Assembly (NCBI GenBank): GCA_044379485.1
Contig: JBIPOE010000005.1
Span: forward strand, 41,824 to 105,823
Direction: 5' to 3'
DNA: 64,000 bases
DNA from: CAMDMI01 sp044379485
GTDB taxonomy: Bacteria; Bacteroidota; Bacteroidia; Cytophagales; Flexibacteraceae
Of this stretch, positions 35,616 to 44,799 are shown one piece after another (positions within the stretch are counted from its first letter, which is position 1; the number at the start of each line of letters is the position of its first letter). A program made the translations under genes and the position numbers. The notes under the pieces were generated by a model. It saw only the letters and a list, made by a program, of their open reading frames with translations. It made no database searches and was not told where the DNA came from.

Positions 35616-37079
35616 TTAATTAAATTTCAAATCCTTGCCTAAATAAAAGTCAAGTAAGGCTCTTCGAATGAAAAAATCATACCGAAATCTTGATTTATCG
35701 TTTTGAGCCCTGGCCAAATTATTTTTTGACATCAGGAAATCTACAGTATTCAATACACCCAAATTATACCTTTGTTCAGTGGACCTAAAGGCCTCTTCCA
35801 GGGCAAGCAATTGTTTTTCAACAGCTTCCAATCTTTTTCTGGCTGCTTTTTCATTGGTTACCGCACTTTCTATGGTTTGCCGCAATTGATTTTTTTGCTG
35901 ATCTAGTTGAAGCTGAGCATTCATTTTTGAAATCCTGGCATTCTCTGTCTGATACTTGTTTTGAAAAGCATTGAACAAAGGAATATTCAAATTAAAGGTA
36001 AATCCTTTTCTAAGATTGTTGTCAAACTGGTCATTAAAACCCAAATCCTGAAGGGTTCCAGGACCAGAAGTAATCACTTGATTTACAGTAAAAGGAGCAA
36101 TGTTTCCATTAACATCTCTCAATGAAAGTGTATTTACTGGAACAACCAAAGGAGTACTTAAAGTTTGGCCGGGAATGAACTTCTGAGCCAACGAAGAATA
36201 GTTGGTAAAAAGACCAGCCTGAAAACTGAGTGAAGGAAAAAAACCACTTTTAGCAATCGCGATTCCTTTATCAGCGCTCACCAAACGGGTTTTTGCTGCC
36301 AATATCTGAGGTTGCGTAGATTCGGCAACATTATAAACCTCCTTTGCTGACTTCTCTGCCTGTTCATCAATTATAAAACCTGGTTCCACAACATCTACAA
36401 CTAAGGACGGATCAATTTGCATCCATTGAGCTAAAGTAAGTTTTGAAATATCAAGGTTATTCTCCGCCAAAACAATATTGGTTTCTTCGGTAGCCAACTG
36501 AGCTTTTAAATCATACAGATTGGTGATGGGCAACCGACCAGCTTTTACCAATTTATCGGTTCGGTCAATTTGCGCCTCGGTACTTTGAACCTGTGCTTTG
36601 GCAGAAGCCAGTATTGCTTTGTTGCTCAATACATTGGCAAAAGCTTCAACCACACCAAGCACAATATTATTTTTGGTGCTACCAATATCTTCCTCGCTTG
36701 CCTTTAAGTTTAATTGCCTTTGTTGAATAGTAAGCTGATTTTGAAAACCGCTAAACAAATTTACATTTGAAGAAAGAGACAAGTTATTGGAATTTACCTG
36801 TTGATTGGCAACCACGGTGTTGTCATAAGGATTTACAGAACGACCAAAATTTAAAGACTGAGATGCGCCCGCATTCAAATTTGGATATCGATTCATCTTG
36901 GCCTGGTTTACAGCCACTTTATTTCCCTCAACGTTCAATTGAGATTGTTTCATGGTTATGTTGTTGGCCAATGCAGTTTCCACACAGCGTTGCAAAGTAT
37001 AAGTTTCACCAAATTGCCCAAAACTCTGATTTGCCATAAGAATAAAGCAAAAACAGAAAACCCAAATCTTTTTATACAT
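35616..37079 (-). CDS. TolC-family outer-membrane efflux protein
   Basis: About 487 aa from the ATG at 37079, which starts a signal peptide (MYKKIWVFCFCFILMANQSFG). Two OEP repeats are visible, each with long alpha-helical sections (TLQRCVETALANNITMKQSQ near the N-terminus, QKNQLRQTIESAVTNEKAA in the second half). RYNLGVLNTVDFLMSKNNL is a typical TolC C-terminal helix segment. It is the outer-membrane channel partner of the adaptor downstream. The ATG overlaps the stop of sdaAB by one base (TAATG), so the two genes are translationally coupled. Confidence 0.88.
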   Translation of the reverse strand: MYKKIWVFCFCFILMANQSFGQFGETYTLQRCVETALANNITMKQSQLNVEGNKVAVNQAKMNRYPNLNAGASQSLNFGRSVNPYDNTVVANQQVNSNNLSLSSNVNLFSGFQNQLTIQQRQLNLKASEEDIGSTKNNIVLGVVEAFANVLSNKAILASAKAQVQSTEAQIDRTDKLVKAGRLPITNLYDLKAQLATEETNIVLAENNLDISKLTLAQWMQIDPSLVVDVVEPGFIIDEQAEKSAKEVYNVAESTQPQILAAKTRLVSADKGIAIAKSGFFPSLSFQAGLFTNYSSLAQKFIPGQTLSTPLVVPVNTLSLRDVNGNIAPFTVNQVITSGPGTLQDLGFNDQFDNNLRKGFTFNLNIPLFNAFQNKYQTENARISKMNAQLQLDQQKNQLRQTIESAVTNEKAARKRLEAVEKQLLALEEAFRSTEQRYNLGVLNTVDFLMSKNNLARAQNDKSRFRYDFFIRRALLDFYLGKDLKFN

Positions 37080-37756
37080 TACGAAACCGGAGGAATTAAA
37101 TAGGTTATTTGATTTACCCAACTTAATGATTTAAGATAAGTAACTGTAAGTTCGGCAATTGGAGAATCTATTTCTATAAATTGACAGGCCAGATCATTTT
37201 TTCCCTTTCGACTTACCGTCATGGTGGCAATGTTGCAATCATCATGCCCAATAACTTCGGCTATGAAAGCAATTGTTCCTTTTCGATCTTCTGCTTTTAT
37301 AATCAAGGTAAAATTTTGACCTGTAATGTTGGCGGTAAAGCCATCAACTTCCTTGATATTGATTACTCCTCCACCCAAACTTTCGCCAAGTACTTCAACC
37401 GTTTTTTCGCCTTTGGTTAAAATCAGTTTTACAGAATTTGGATGAAGGGTTGAAGCGTTGCCAATAGACCGGAATGTATATTCCATTTTTTGATTGATCG
37501 CATGGTCAAAAGACTCTTTGATCCTTTCATCGTCAGGGGCAAAACCTAAAAGCCCTGCCAAAATAGCCTTGTCGCTACCATGACCTTCGTAAGTTCTTGC
37601 AAATGAGTTATAAAAAAGGATTTCTGCCTTTTCGGGCGTAGTTCCAAGAATTTGACGGGCAACGTTGCCAATTTTTACAACCCCGGCGGTATGGCTGCTA
37701 CTTGGTCCAATCATAACAGGACCGATCATATCAAAAATGCTACTTCTTTCACTCAT
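37079..37756 (-). CDS. sdaAB: L-serine ammonia-lyase beta subunit
   Basis: 225 aa. The N-terminal beta domain has the signature MIGPSSSHTAG and RTYEGHGSDKAILAGLLGF. A C-terminal ACT domain follows (FTLIIKAEDRKGTIAFIAEVIG ... ATMTVSRKGKNDLACQFIEI). With the iron-sulfur alpha subunit (not in the window), it deaminates L-serine to pyruvate and ammonia, and the ACT domain usually senses serine. It is the first gene of an odd three-gene unit with tolC and hlyD. Confidence 0.9.
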   Translation of the reverse strand: MSERSSIFDMIGPVMIGPSSSHTAGVVKIGNVARQILGTTPEKAEILFYNSFARTYEGHGSDKAILAGLLGFAPDDERIKESFDHAINQKMEYTFRSIGNASTLHPNSVKLILTKGEKTVEVLGESLGGGVINIKEVDGFTANITGQNFTLIIKAEDRKGTIAFIAEVIGHDDCNIATMTVSRKGKNDLACQFIEIDSPIAELTVTYLKSLSWVNQITYLIPPVS

Positions 37757-37907
37757 GGCTTCGGAAATTAAGATGTGAAATTGCCTAAAAATTTGTATGT
37801 CAAAAATTATGGCTGGATAAAAGGTTGATCTGGAAGATTAAAGGTGAAATTGAAACCAAAAACCAAAGCGGAAAATGAAAAGACTTACTGACAAAACAGT
37901 AAAAAGG

Positions 37908-37941
37908 CAAAAAAAAACCCGTCTTTTTCAGACAGGTTTTT
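37908..37941 (-). terminator. Intrinsic terminator of the ribosomal protein operon
   Basis: On the minus strand, AAACCTGTCT (37939-37930) pairs with AGACGGGTTT (37924-37915, one T-G pair) and is followed by a long T-tract. It directly follows rpsB. A second small hairpin TTACTG/CAGTAA lies just beyond. Confidence 0.85.
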
Positions 37942-37962
37942 CAAATAAACTTGAAAAGTTTG

Positions 37963-38934
37963 TTATTCTGCGTCTTCTGAAGCGGCTGGAGCAGCTTCTT
38001 CGGCAACAACTTCTGCTTTTGGAGCAGCAGCCTTAGCAACCTTTGGTGCAGCAGCTTTTGCTTTTCCACCATCGATTCTTGCTCTTGGTGCTTTTGTTAG
38101 AGGAGCGGCTTCAGAGGTAGAATCCGTAGCAACAACTTCAACTTCTTCAGATTCAGCTACATCAGCAGCTGCATTTGCTTCAGTTAAATATTGTTCCTGT
38201 GCTTTGTATTCAGCACCTTCTTTCTCCTTTTCGTCATCTCTGTCTTTCTTTCGCTCCATCAAACCTTCTTCAATAGCTTGTCCAATGATTTGGGTAACTA
38301 CTGCAATGGATTTGAAAGCATCATCATTGGCTGGAATGATAAAATCAGCAGAATCAGGATCAGAATTGGTATCCACCATAGCGAAAACCGGAATACCTAA
38401 CCTCTTTGCTTCTTTTACAGCAATGTGCTCTTTGCCAACATCCACAATGAAAAGCGCGGAAGGAAGTCTTGTAAGGTCAGAAATACCTCCTAGAACTCTT
38501 TCCATTTTTTCCTTGTCCCTGCTTAGCATCAATTTCTCCTTTTTGTTTAGAGAAAGAGTTTCGTCTTTAATCTGACGCTCAATGCCTTGCATTTTTTTCA
38601 ATGACTTACGCACTGTGGTAAAGTTGGTAAGCATGCCACCCAACCATCGCTCAGTTACATAAGGCATTTTTAATCTGCGGGCCTCGTCAGCAACCATTTC
38701 CTTGGCTTGTTTTTTGGTAGCCACGAACATGATTTTTTTCCCTGCTTTCGCAATACTTTTCATAGCAGCAGCTGCATTTTCAAGAGCACCTACTGTTTTG
38801 TTTAAATCTATAATATGGATTCCGTTTCGCTCCATGAAAATGTACGAAGCCATTTTCGGATTCCACTTGCGGGTAAGGTGACCAAAGTGCACACCTGCAT
38901 CCAGCAATACTTTGTAATCTACTTTTACTGACAT
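37963..38934 (-). CDS. rpsB: 30S ribosomal protein S2 with long acidic/Ala-rich tail
   Basis: 323 aa. The core (about 1-225) is standard S2: LLDAGVHFGHLTRKWNPKM, FVATKKQAK, VTERWLGGMLTNFTT, ALFIVDVGKEHIAVKEA, DTNSDPD. About 95 extra C-terminal residues are rich in Ala, Glu and Lys and include DSTSEAAPLTKAPRARIDGG. S2 binds the 30S head-body junction and S1 docks beside it. It is the last gene of rplM-rpsI-rpsB. The elongation factor Ts gene that usually follows rpsB is absent, and a strong terminator comes instead. Confidence 0.96.
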   Translation of the reverse strand: MSVKVDYKVLLDAGVHFGHLTRKWNPKMASYIFMERNGIHIIDLNKTVGALENAAAAMKSIAKAGKKIMFVATKKQAKEMVADEARRLKMPYVTERWLGGMLTNFTTVRKSLKKMQGIERQIKDETLSLNKKEKLMLSRDKEKMERVLGGISDLTRLPSALFIVDVGKEHIAVKEAKRLGIPVFAMVDTNSDPDSADFIIPANDDAFKSIAVVTQIIGQAIEEGLMERKKDRDDEKEKEGAEYKAQEQYLTEANAAADVAESEEVEVVATDSTSEAAPLTKAPRARIDGGKAKAAAPKVAKAAAPKAEVVAEEAAPAASEDAE

Positions 38935-38960
38935 AAATGTAAAATCTTAATGGTGAATGA

Positions 38961-39347
38961 TTAACGTTTAGAGAACTGGAAGCTTCTTCTTGCCTTACGA
39001 CGACCAAATTTCTTCCTTTCGACCATTCTTGAATCCCTGGTTAGGTATCCTTCTTTTTTGATAACGGTCCTGTTTTCGGGGCTTGACTCAACCAAAGAGC
39101 GGGCAATACCCATTCTTACGGCTTGTGCCTGACCTGAAACTCCACCACCTTTTACATTAACGAAAAAATCGTATTTTCCAATTTCATTAACCAACTCAAT
39201 AGGTTGATTTACAATGATCTGAAGTACATCAGAAGGAAAATAAGTTTTGAAATCTTTATGGTTTACAGTAATATTTCCATTACCCGGACGAAGATACACA
39301 CGGGCTACGGCCGTTTTTCTTCTTCCTATGTTGCTGATTTGATTCAT
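38961..39347 (-). CDS. rpsI: 30S ribosomal protein S9
   Basis: 128 aa. It begins ISNIGRRKTAVARVYLRPG and ends RKKFGRRKARRSFQFSKR, the conserved basic C-terminus that reaches the P-site tRNA. GGGVSGQAQAVRMGIARSL is the S9 signature. Four bp separate it from rplM and 26 bp from rpsB, the normal Bacteroidota order. Confidence 0.98.
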   Translation of the reverse strand: MNQISNIGRRKTAVARVYLRPGNGNITVNHKDFKTYFPSDVLQIIVNQPIELVNEIGKYDFFVNVKGGGVSGQAQAVRMGIARSLVESSPENRTVIKKEGYLTRDSRMVERKKFGRRKARRSFQFSKR

Positions 39348-39351
39348 GTTC

Positions 39352-39804
39352 CTAAGCCGTTAAAATTTCAACTGTTTTTGGAGTTTGAGCTGCGTGAGGA
39401 TGTTCTGAACCTGCATATACATACAAGTTGGTGAACAATCTTCTGCCCAATCTGTTTTTAGGAAGCATGCCCTTCACTGCCATTTCAATCAATTTGGCAG
39501 GGTTTTTAGCCAACACCTGAGAAGGTGTTTTGAATCTCTGACCACCTGGATAACCAGTGTAAGAAATGTATATGCGGTCGTTCAATTTTTTACCAGTAAG
39601 GCGAACCTTTTCTGCATTGATTACGATTACATTGTCGCCCATGTCCACATGGGGCGAAAAGGTTGGCTTGTTTTTGCCTCTGATGATCTTAGCTATTTCA
39701 CTAGCCAGCCGACCCAACACCAGAGCTTCTGCGTCAACAATAACCCACTCTTTCTCAGTCGCTTTGTGGCTGAGGTGAGGAGTTTTGAAGCTTGTAATAC
39801 TCAC
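39352..39804 (-). CDS. rplM: 50S ribosomal protein L13
   Basis: 150 aa, full length. Signature segments are WVIVDAEALVLGRLASEIA, GDNVIVINAEKVRLTGKK and AVKGMLPKNRLGRRLFTNLYVY. It is first in the rplM-rpsI-rpsB operon and has its own -7 box about 33 nt upstream of the ATG. Confidence 0.98.
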   Translation of the reverse strand: MSITSFKTPHLSHKATEKEWVIVDAEALVLGRLASEIAKIIRGKNKPTFSPHVDMGDNVIVINAEKVRLTGKKLNDRIYISYTGYPGGQRFKTPSQVLAKNPAKLIEMAVKGMLPKNRLGRRLFTNLYVYAGSEHPHAAQTPKTVEILTA

Positions 39805-39836
39805 GTTCTTTGAATTTAATTTTTAAAAAAGGACTG

Positions 39837-39844
39837 CAAAAGTA
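39837..39844 (-). promoter_or_regulatory. -7 box of the rplM-rpsI-rpsB operon
   Basis: TACTTTTG on the minus strand is a perfect TAnnTTTG. No TTTG is at the -33 distance. The predicted start is near 39830, giving a leader of about 26 nt. Confidence 0.5.
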
Positions 39845-39981
39845 AGGATTATTTCCTTTCGAGGTACTCCGGGATTAAGAATTTTTTTGGAATGATTGGA
39901 TTTGGACATTTTTAAACTTAAAAATCACTTATTTTTGATTTAGAAATTGGGTAAATAACCAATTCGATTTTTTAGTTATCC

Positions 39982-40659
39982 ATGCAATTTCGTTACCATT
40001 TAAGCTACCAACTCACAAAAATCACCAGATGTAGCCACAAGCAGGCTCTGGATTTTTGCAAAAATGGTTTGGTTCAGATTGATGGAATGAAGGAAACCAA
40101 TCCTAGAAGAATTATTGGGCAAAAGGAGGAGATTAAAATTAGAGATGAAATAGTTCGGGAAGGCTTAACATTTCGGTATGTCCTTTTTTATAAACCCAAT
40201 TTGTATGAATGCACTTCAAATAGGCTTATTGAAAACAACATTTATGAAGTGTTGCCAGAGTGTTTCCATGACCTTTTTTCATTTGGCAGGTTGGATAAAA
40301 ACTCAGAAGGCCTTCTTTTATTAAGCAATGATGGGCAGGCCTATAAAGACCTGATGGACAAAGAAAGCGAGGTTGAAAAAGAGTATTTGGTACATACTTT
40401 CCAGCCTATAATTAAATCGCTAAGGACTTCATTTACAGAACCATTTTTATTGGGCCAACGATTTACCAAACCAGCTTTATTTGAGCAGCTCGATGAGTTT
40501 TCTTTTAGAGTAGTTTTAAAGGAAGGTATAAACCGGCACATCCGAAGAATATGCGCCAAAAACGAAAACCAGGTAAAACAATTAATCCGGATAAGAATTG
40601 GAAATCACCTGCTTGGCAATCTGGGCATTGGTGAATGGAAAGAAGTGAATGGTTTTTAA
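39982..40659 (+). CDS. RsuA/RluB/RluE/RluF-type rRNA pseudouridine synthase
   Basis: 225 aa. An N-terminal S4 RNA-binding domain (about 1-55, with HKQALDFCKNGLVQIDG) precedes the catalytic domain. The active-site aspartate is in GRLDKNSEGLLLLSND, and VEKEYLVH and GINRHIRRIC follow, all typical of the RsuA family. It converts a uridine in rRNA to pseudouridine; the target, 16S or 23S, is not certain. Transcribed away from rplM across a 177-bp spacer. Confidence 0.85.
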   Translation: MQFRYHLSYQLTKITRCSHKQALDFCKNGLVQIDGMKETNPRRIIGQKEEIKIRDEIVREGLTFRYVLFYKPNLYECTSNRLIENNIYEVLPECFHDLFSFGRLDKNSEGLLLLSNDGQAYKDLMDKESEVEKEYLVHTFQPIIKSLRTSFTEPFLLGQRFTKPALFEQLDEFSFRVVLKEGINRHIRRICAKNENQVKQLIRIRIGNHLLGNLGIGEWKEVNGF

Positions 40660-40876
40660 GGTGATTGTAATTTTAACCTGAAAAACACACGCTTACTCAA
40701 ATATCAGTATATGAATTCCCTTCAGGAAAAAGGTGCTTTCTTAATGGGATTAGAAACTTTATATTTCTTCTAAGTTGAATACGATCAAGCAATTGCGAAT
40801 CCATCCTCTTGCGTCAAAACCTGACTACCGGCTACTTTTGACTTAAAATTTAAAACTTTTGACTTTATAAGTAATC

Positions 40877-43255
40877 TTATTTTAAACTTAGAACCCAACG
40901 CACCATTTTTTCTATCTGATCCTTTTTGAGGTGGCTTTGGGCGGCCATTGCATAATCGCCCCAAACGCCTGAACCACCATTGTAAACCTTTTCAACCAAC
41001 TTTTTAATATTGGCTGGATTTGAAGGATACTTTTGAGCCACTGCCTTAAAGGCTGGGCCAAGTACTTTTTCGTTTTCCTTGTGACATGCCATACAACCAG
41101 AGGGCTGCACCAATTTTGAACCTTCCAATATGGAAGCTGCTTCAAGCTTAGGGTCTAATTTTACAGGCAATATTTTGGCTGGACCTGAAACAGCTTTGAC
41201 CTGTGCAACCGAGGGCTTGATCTCTGATTTCCAAACATTTTGAAACGTTTTCAAATCTCTTTTCTCCTGGGAAATGTTGTTCAATGTGTACCACGCCTTT
41301 GAGCTCCAAATGGTCCTTTCAGCAGCACTTTGAAGAGAATCATACAGGTTAAAATGATATACAAAACCTTCCTTTAAATCCTTCAAGTCAACTATTAACT
41401 TTTTTCTATCTTTACTAAGCCAGAGTTTTTCCGGCTTAAATTCTTCTAAATCAATCCTGGGTCCGCCATACTTCATGGTAGGTGTATAGGTCCATGAAGA
41501 AAGATCCAATATTTTATTCCAGTTTTTAAATTTGTCCGAAATAGGCTCGGTAAATTCTATTTCAAATCCATTTTTTAAAGAACGAATGGCCAACATATCA
41601 AAAACGGGTTTTCCATTCCATTTCAAAGCCTCCAGTCCAAACCACTCATGATTGTAATGGCCCCAGTTTCCAGGATTACCGATCATACCCACATAAAGAT
41701 TGCTATCTGGCCCAACGATCAATCGGTTGGTGCCACCTTCCAAACCTTGGGTAAAAGGAAAAACAACGCCCTGATATTCGCCACCTATCTTTTCTACAAA
41801 AACCCGTTTTAAGCCTCCATGTGTAACATCGCCATGGATCATTTGGTTGCGGTAAGGGCCCATATTAAGTTTTGCAGGTTGGGTTGCCGAGTTTCCAATT
41901 TCATTTTGTGGCAACCAAACCATGGGCTGCTGGTCTTTATATTTACCAATATTGTATAAATCGACTGAATAATTGCCATAAAAAGCTCCTTTTTTTAAAT
42001 GCAAAATCTTGCAGGCAGGCAGCCAATCGCCTTGGTTATCCGCAATAAAAATCTCGTCATCTATGCCTATTCCAAAACCATTTGGTGTCCGTAAACCTGA
42101 GGCAACAAACTCGAATTTTCCATCCAAACCCATTTTAATTGCCTTTCCACGGTCTTTATTTTGGGGAATGGTGCTTTTGCCCCCCGGTTGAATGGCTGTA
42201 GCGAGGCCAGCATAAAAAAAGCCATCTTTATAAACCAGGCCAAAAGCAAACTCATGGAAATTTCCAGTGGCACCCCAACCGTTGCAAATGGTTCGATATT
42301 CATCTATGATTTCATCTTTATCAGAGTCAATCAGTTCTGTCAATTCCTGCTTTTGAAGCACAAAAATTCTGTCATTTACAACTTTTAGGCCCAATGGTTC
42401 AGCCAAGCCCCAGGCTATTCTTTTGACTTCAATTTTATTGGTGTCCAGAGAGATTGCATTTTTAATTTTATACACAGCACCTAGAGAATCCCAGGTAGAA
42501 ACGATCAGAGAACCATCTGACATAAAATCCATTCCCCCTACCATTGGCCTAAATTTCTTTTTATGCAAACTGAACTTGGTGAGAGAAGGGTGTAACTTAT
42601 CCATAGCTGCCCCTATTGATTTCAGGTCAGTGATAGAAATCATTACAACTCCTTTTGAGGCTTGATTTACAGTCTTCTTACCCACTCTGAAAAGCTCTTT
42701 TGGAATATACTCAAACTCTTTTCTAGAAGGATCTACCCACCAAAGGCTAACCTCTTTGTATTTATTAGGATCTGCCTTAAAATATTTTATTTCTATTTTA
42801 TGAGGACCAGATTCCATATAAAATTCTGCTTCCGATTCAGTTACCTCATGAACACCATCATTGCTGATTACTTTTTTACCATCAATCCACAAAACAGCAC
42901 CATCTGATCCCCTTAGTTTGAGCATATAAGATCTTGATTCTGGAATCACTATTTCCCCACTAAGCTCCATATAAAAAGGAACTGCTCCCGGGAAATTAAA
43001 ATTTCTCAAATAATCTGCTAAAACCGCATTTGGAACCACAAGGCTCTTAAATGGCTTCTCTGCTTTAAAGTCTCCAACCCGCTTTAAATCAAGATTCTTA
43101 ATAAGAAAAACCTGTGACAACAACCCTTGCTGAAAAGCCGTATCAGGTTTTACTATGGCAGGAATTTGAGCATACAAATGTGAACTTGAAAAACAAAAAA
43201 GGAAAATCAAAACCACCCAAATCTGTTTTGCCAGGAGCGAATAATAACTTTTCAT
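40877..43255 (-). CDS. Secreted PA14 / beta-propeller / cytochrome c protein
   Basis: 792 aa. A signal peptide (IWVVLIFLFCFSSSHLYAQ) is followed by a PA14-like carbohydrate-binding domain (about 40-155, with YMLKLRGSDGAVLWIDGKKV). A six-bladed propeller like sugar dehydrogenases or sorbosone dehydrogenases comes next (about 215-560; MDFMSDGSLIVSTW, LRTPNGFGIGIDDEIFIADN). The C-terminal class I cytochrome c domain has CMACH and the distal-Met region DYAMAAQ. It probably oxidises a sugar or sugar-like compound in the periplasm and passes electrons to the cytochrome pool. It begins two bases after its upstream partner's stop, so the two are coupled. Confidence 0.78.
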   Translation of the reverse strand: MKSYYSLLAKQIWVVLIFLFCFSSSHLYAQIPAIVKPDTAFQQGLLSQVFLIKNLDLKRVGDFKAEKPFKSLVVPNAVLADYLRNFNFPGAVPFYMELSGEIVIPESRSYMLKLRGSDGAVLWIDGKKVISNDGVHEVTESEAEFYMESGPHKIEIKYFKADPNKYKEVSLWWVDPSRKEFEYIPKELFRVGKKTVNQASKGVVMISITDLKSIGAAMDKLHPSLTKFSLHKKKFRPMVGGMDFMSDGSLIVSTWDSLGAVYKIKNAISLDTNKIEVKRIAWGLAEPLGLKVVNDRIFVLQKQELTELIDSDKDEIIDEYRTICNGWGATGNFHEFAFGLVYKDGFFYAGLATAIQPGGKSTIPQNKDRGKAIKMGLDGKFEFVASGLRTPNGFGIGIDDEIFIADNQGDWLPACKILHLKKGAFYGNYSVDLYNIGKYKDQQPMVWLPQNEIGNSATQPAKLNMGPYRNQMIHGDVTHGGLKRVFVEKIGGEYQGVVFPFTQGLEGGTNRLIVGPDSNLYVGMIGNPGNWGHYNHEWFGLEALKWNGKPVFDMLAIRSLKNGFEIEFTEPISDKFKNWNKILDLSSWTYTPTMKYGGPRIDLEEFKPEKLWLSKDRKKLIVDLKDLKEGFVYHFNLYDSLQSAAERTIWSSKAWYTLNNISQEKRDLKTFQNVWKSEIKPSVAQVKAVSGPAKILPVKLDPKLEAASILEGSKLVQPSGCMACHKENEKVLGPAFKAVAQKYPSNPANIKKLVEKVYNGGSGVWGDYAMAAQSHLKKDQIEKMVRWVLSLK

Positions 43256-43257
43256 GT

Positions 43258-43992
43258 TTATAAAATAGCAGCTGGATCTAGTAATATATTAACATTTGTT
43301 GGGCCATCCTGTTTGATGGTTAAAAAGCCAAGTACCGCCCATATTGGTTTTGAAAGCGATAATTTTTCGCTTCGGCTTATTACTTTAAAGGTAGAATTAT
43401 GTTTAGTTGATTCCGGACTTGCCAGACCATCAGCGGAGATTTCTACAAAAACAGTCAGATCTTTTGGAGGTGGTTTTACCCAAACAAAATATCGTTCCAA
43501 AATAGGACCTGAAATTCCATCAACATATTCGGGCCACTCTTCAATTTCAGCGGTGGTATTTGAATCAATCCTAATCTGATATTTTAAGGCTATTTTACCT
43601 TTCTCAAACCGATAACCTTTAAATTGAACTTTACAATTTGTAACTGGAGAACTTGCAGAACCACCCTCTGGCAAACAAAACCAGGCAGATTCTTTCATAG
43701 TAAATTCAAGGTATTTTCCACCCCTTGTAACCGGTTGTGGCCCATGTTTTTGATTGTAAACTGGGCCTTGTTTTATTACCCCTTCTTTCCAGATTTTGGT
43801 TAATCCACAATGGTAAGTGTCATACCCAACATAAAGATCGGAGTGCAAAGCAAGTGTTAAAACTCTTGGCATTCCATCCAGCACAGAGCGAAAAGCCCAA
43901 AGCTCTGCTGGACGCTTGGCTGCAGGAGACTGCGCAAAAAGAAGAGTTGGGATAGCAAAAAGCCAAACCAGACTCAATATAGAAATTTTCAA
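43258..43992 (-). CDS. Secreted companion of the PA14/cytochrome c protein
   Basis: 244 aa with a signal peptide (ISILSLVWLFAIPTLLFAQ). The mature part (RPAELWAFRSVLDGMPRVLT, YVGYDTYHCGLTKIWKEGV, KHGPQPVTRGGKYLEF) resembles, as far as I can recall, the N-terminal domain of larger secreted c-type cytochromes in Bacteroidota and planctomycetes, where it is fused to PA14, propeller and heme domains. Here it is a separate gene just upstream of such a protein, suggesting a two-chain version. No heme or catalytic motif of its own was seen. The ~200-bp spacer beyond it holds nothing recognisable. Confidence 0.6.
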   Translation of the reverse strand: MKISILSLVWLFAIPTLLFAQSPAAKRPAELWAFRSVLDGMPRVLTLALHSDLYVGYDTYHCGLTKIWKEGVIKQGPVYNQKHGPQPVTRGGKYLEFTMKESAWFCLPEGGSASSPVTNCKVQFKGYRFEKGKIALKYQIRIDSNTTAEIEEWPEYVDGISGPILERYFVWVKPPPKDLTVFVEISADGLASPESTKHNSTFKVISRSEKLSLSKPIWAVLGFLTIKQDGPTNVNILLDPAAIL

Positions 43993-44199
43993 AGATTGTT
44001 TTGGTTAACAGGTTGCGAAAATAAACAGACTTTCCGGATTCAAATCATCCAAAAGCAGTTTAAAAAATGGTTAACCTAAAAAGAAACGAAAAAAAGGCTG
44101 GAATCTAATTTAGTTCAATTGAGACTCTTTAAAAAACCAGTACAAAAATTTCAACATTTCCAATGTCCCAAAATGAGGCACTCAATCAGATATTTTCAA

Positions 44200-44799
44200 T
44201 TAATGAAAGAACAGCAAAAAGGCAAAAAGATAAATCCACAATGCATCCAGAAAATGCCAATACGTAGTACTCAATTCGATACCCAAAATATTTTTTGAAT
44301 GCACCTTAAACCTGAAAGTTTTGTAAGTGATAATCAAAACAAAAATAATGGCCGAGATCAAGTGCAATGCATGGAGACCAGTTAATACATACAAAAACGA
44401 ACCAGCAACGTTGTTACCAACAAAATAGACATTTATACCAACCAAATAAACCCAGGCATAAAATTGGGTTACAAGGAATCCGATACCTAAAAGACTGGTA
44501 ATAATCATCCAACCTTTTACCTGGTCCAGATTATCCTTTTTAGCCTGATAAAAAGCAATATGATGGGTTACAGAACTCAAAACCAAAATGATGGTAGTTA
44601 CCCAGAAAATTGGAGGCAATTCAAAATCAACCCAGTTTCCTTCCGCTTTTCTAACAATATAGCCTGAAGTAAGTGAAGCAAAAATCATTACCACGCTAAG
44701 CAAGAAAAGCCACATGCTGAATTTCTTGGGATTCATACCCAAGGTAGGTTGAGCTACATCAGATTCCTGTTCAACAATGGGAGATTTATAAGAACTCAT
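44200..44799 (-). CDS. ctaE: Cytochrome c oxidase subunit III
   Basis: 199 aa with five helices, the short form of subunit III. Visible family segments are KFSMWLFLLSVVMIFASL, FYAWVYLVGINVYF, YVLTGLHALHLISAIIF and STTYWHFLDALWIYLFAFL. It stabilises the proton-pumping core made by CtaD. It overlaps ctaB by 4 bp and is the last gene of the respiratory operon. The second subunit III paralogue and the subunit IV gene that often follow in Bacteroidota are not here. Confidence 0.9.
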   Translation of the reverse strand: MSSYKSPIVEQESDVAQPTLGMNPKKFSMWLFLLSVVMIFASLTSGYIVRKAEGNWVDFELPPIFWVTTIILVLSSVTHHIAFYQAKKDNLDQVKGWMIITSLLGIGFLVTQFYAWVYLVGINVYFVGNNVAGSFLYVLTGLHALHLISAIIFVLIITYKTFRFKVHSKNILGIELSTTYWHFLDALWIYLFAFLLFFH

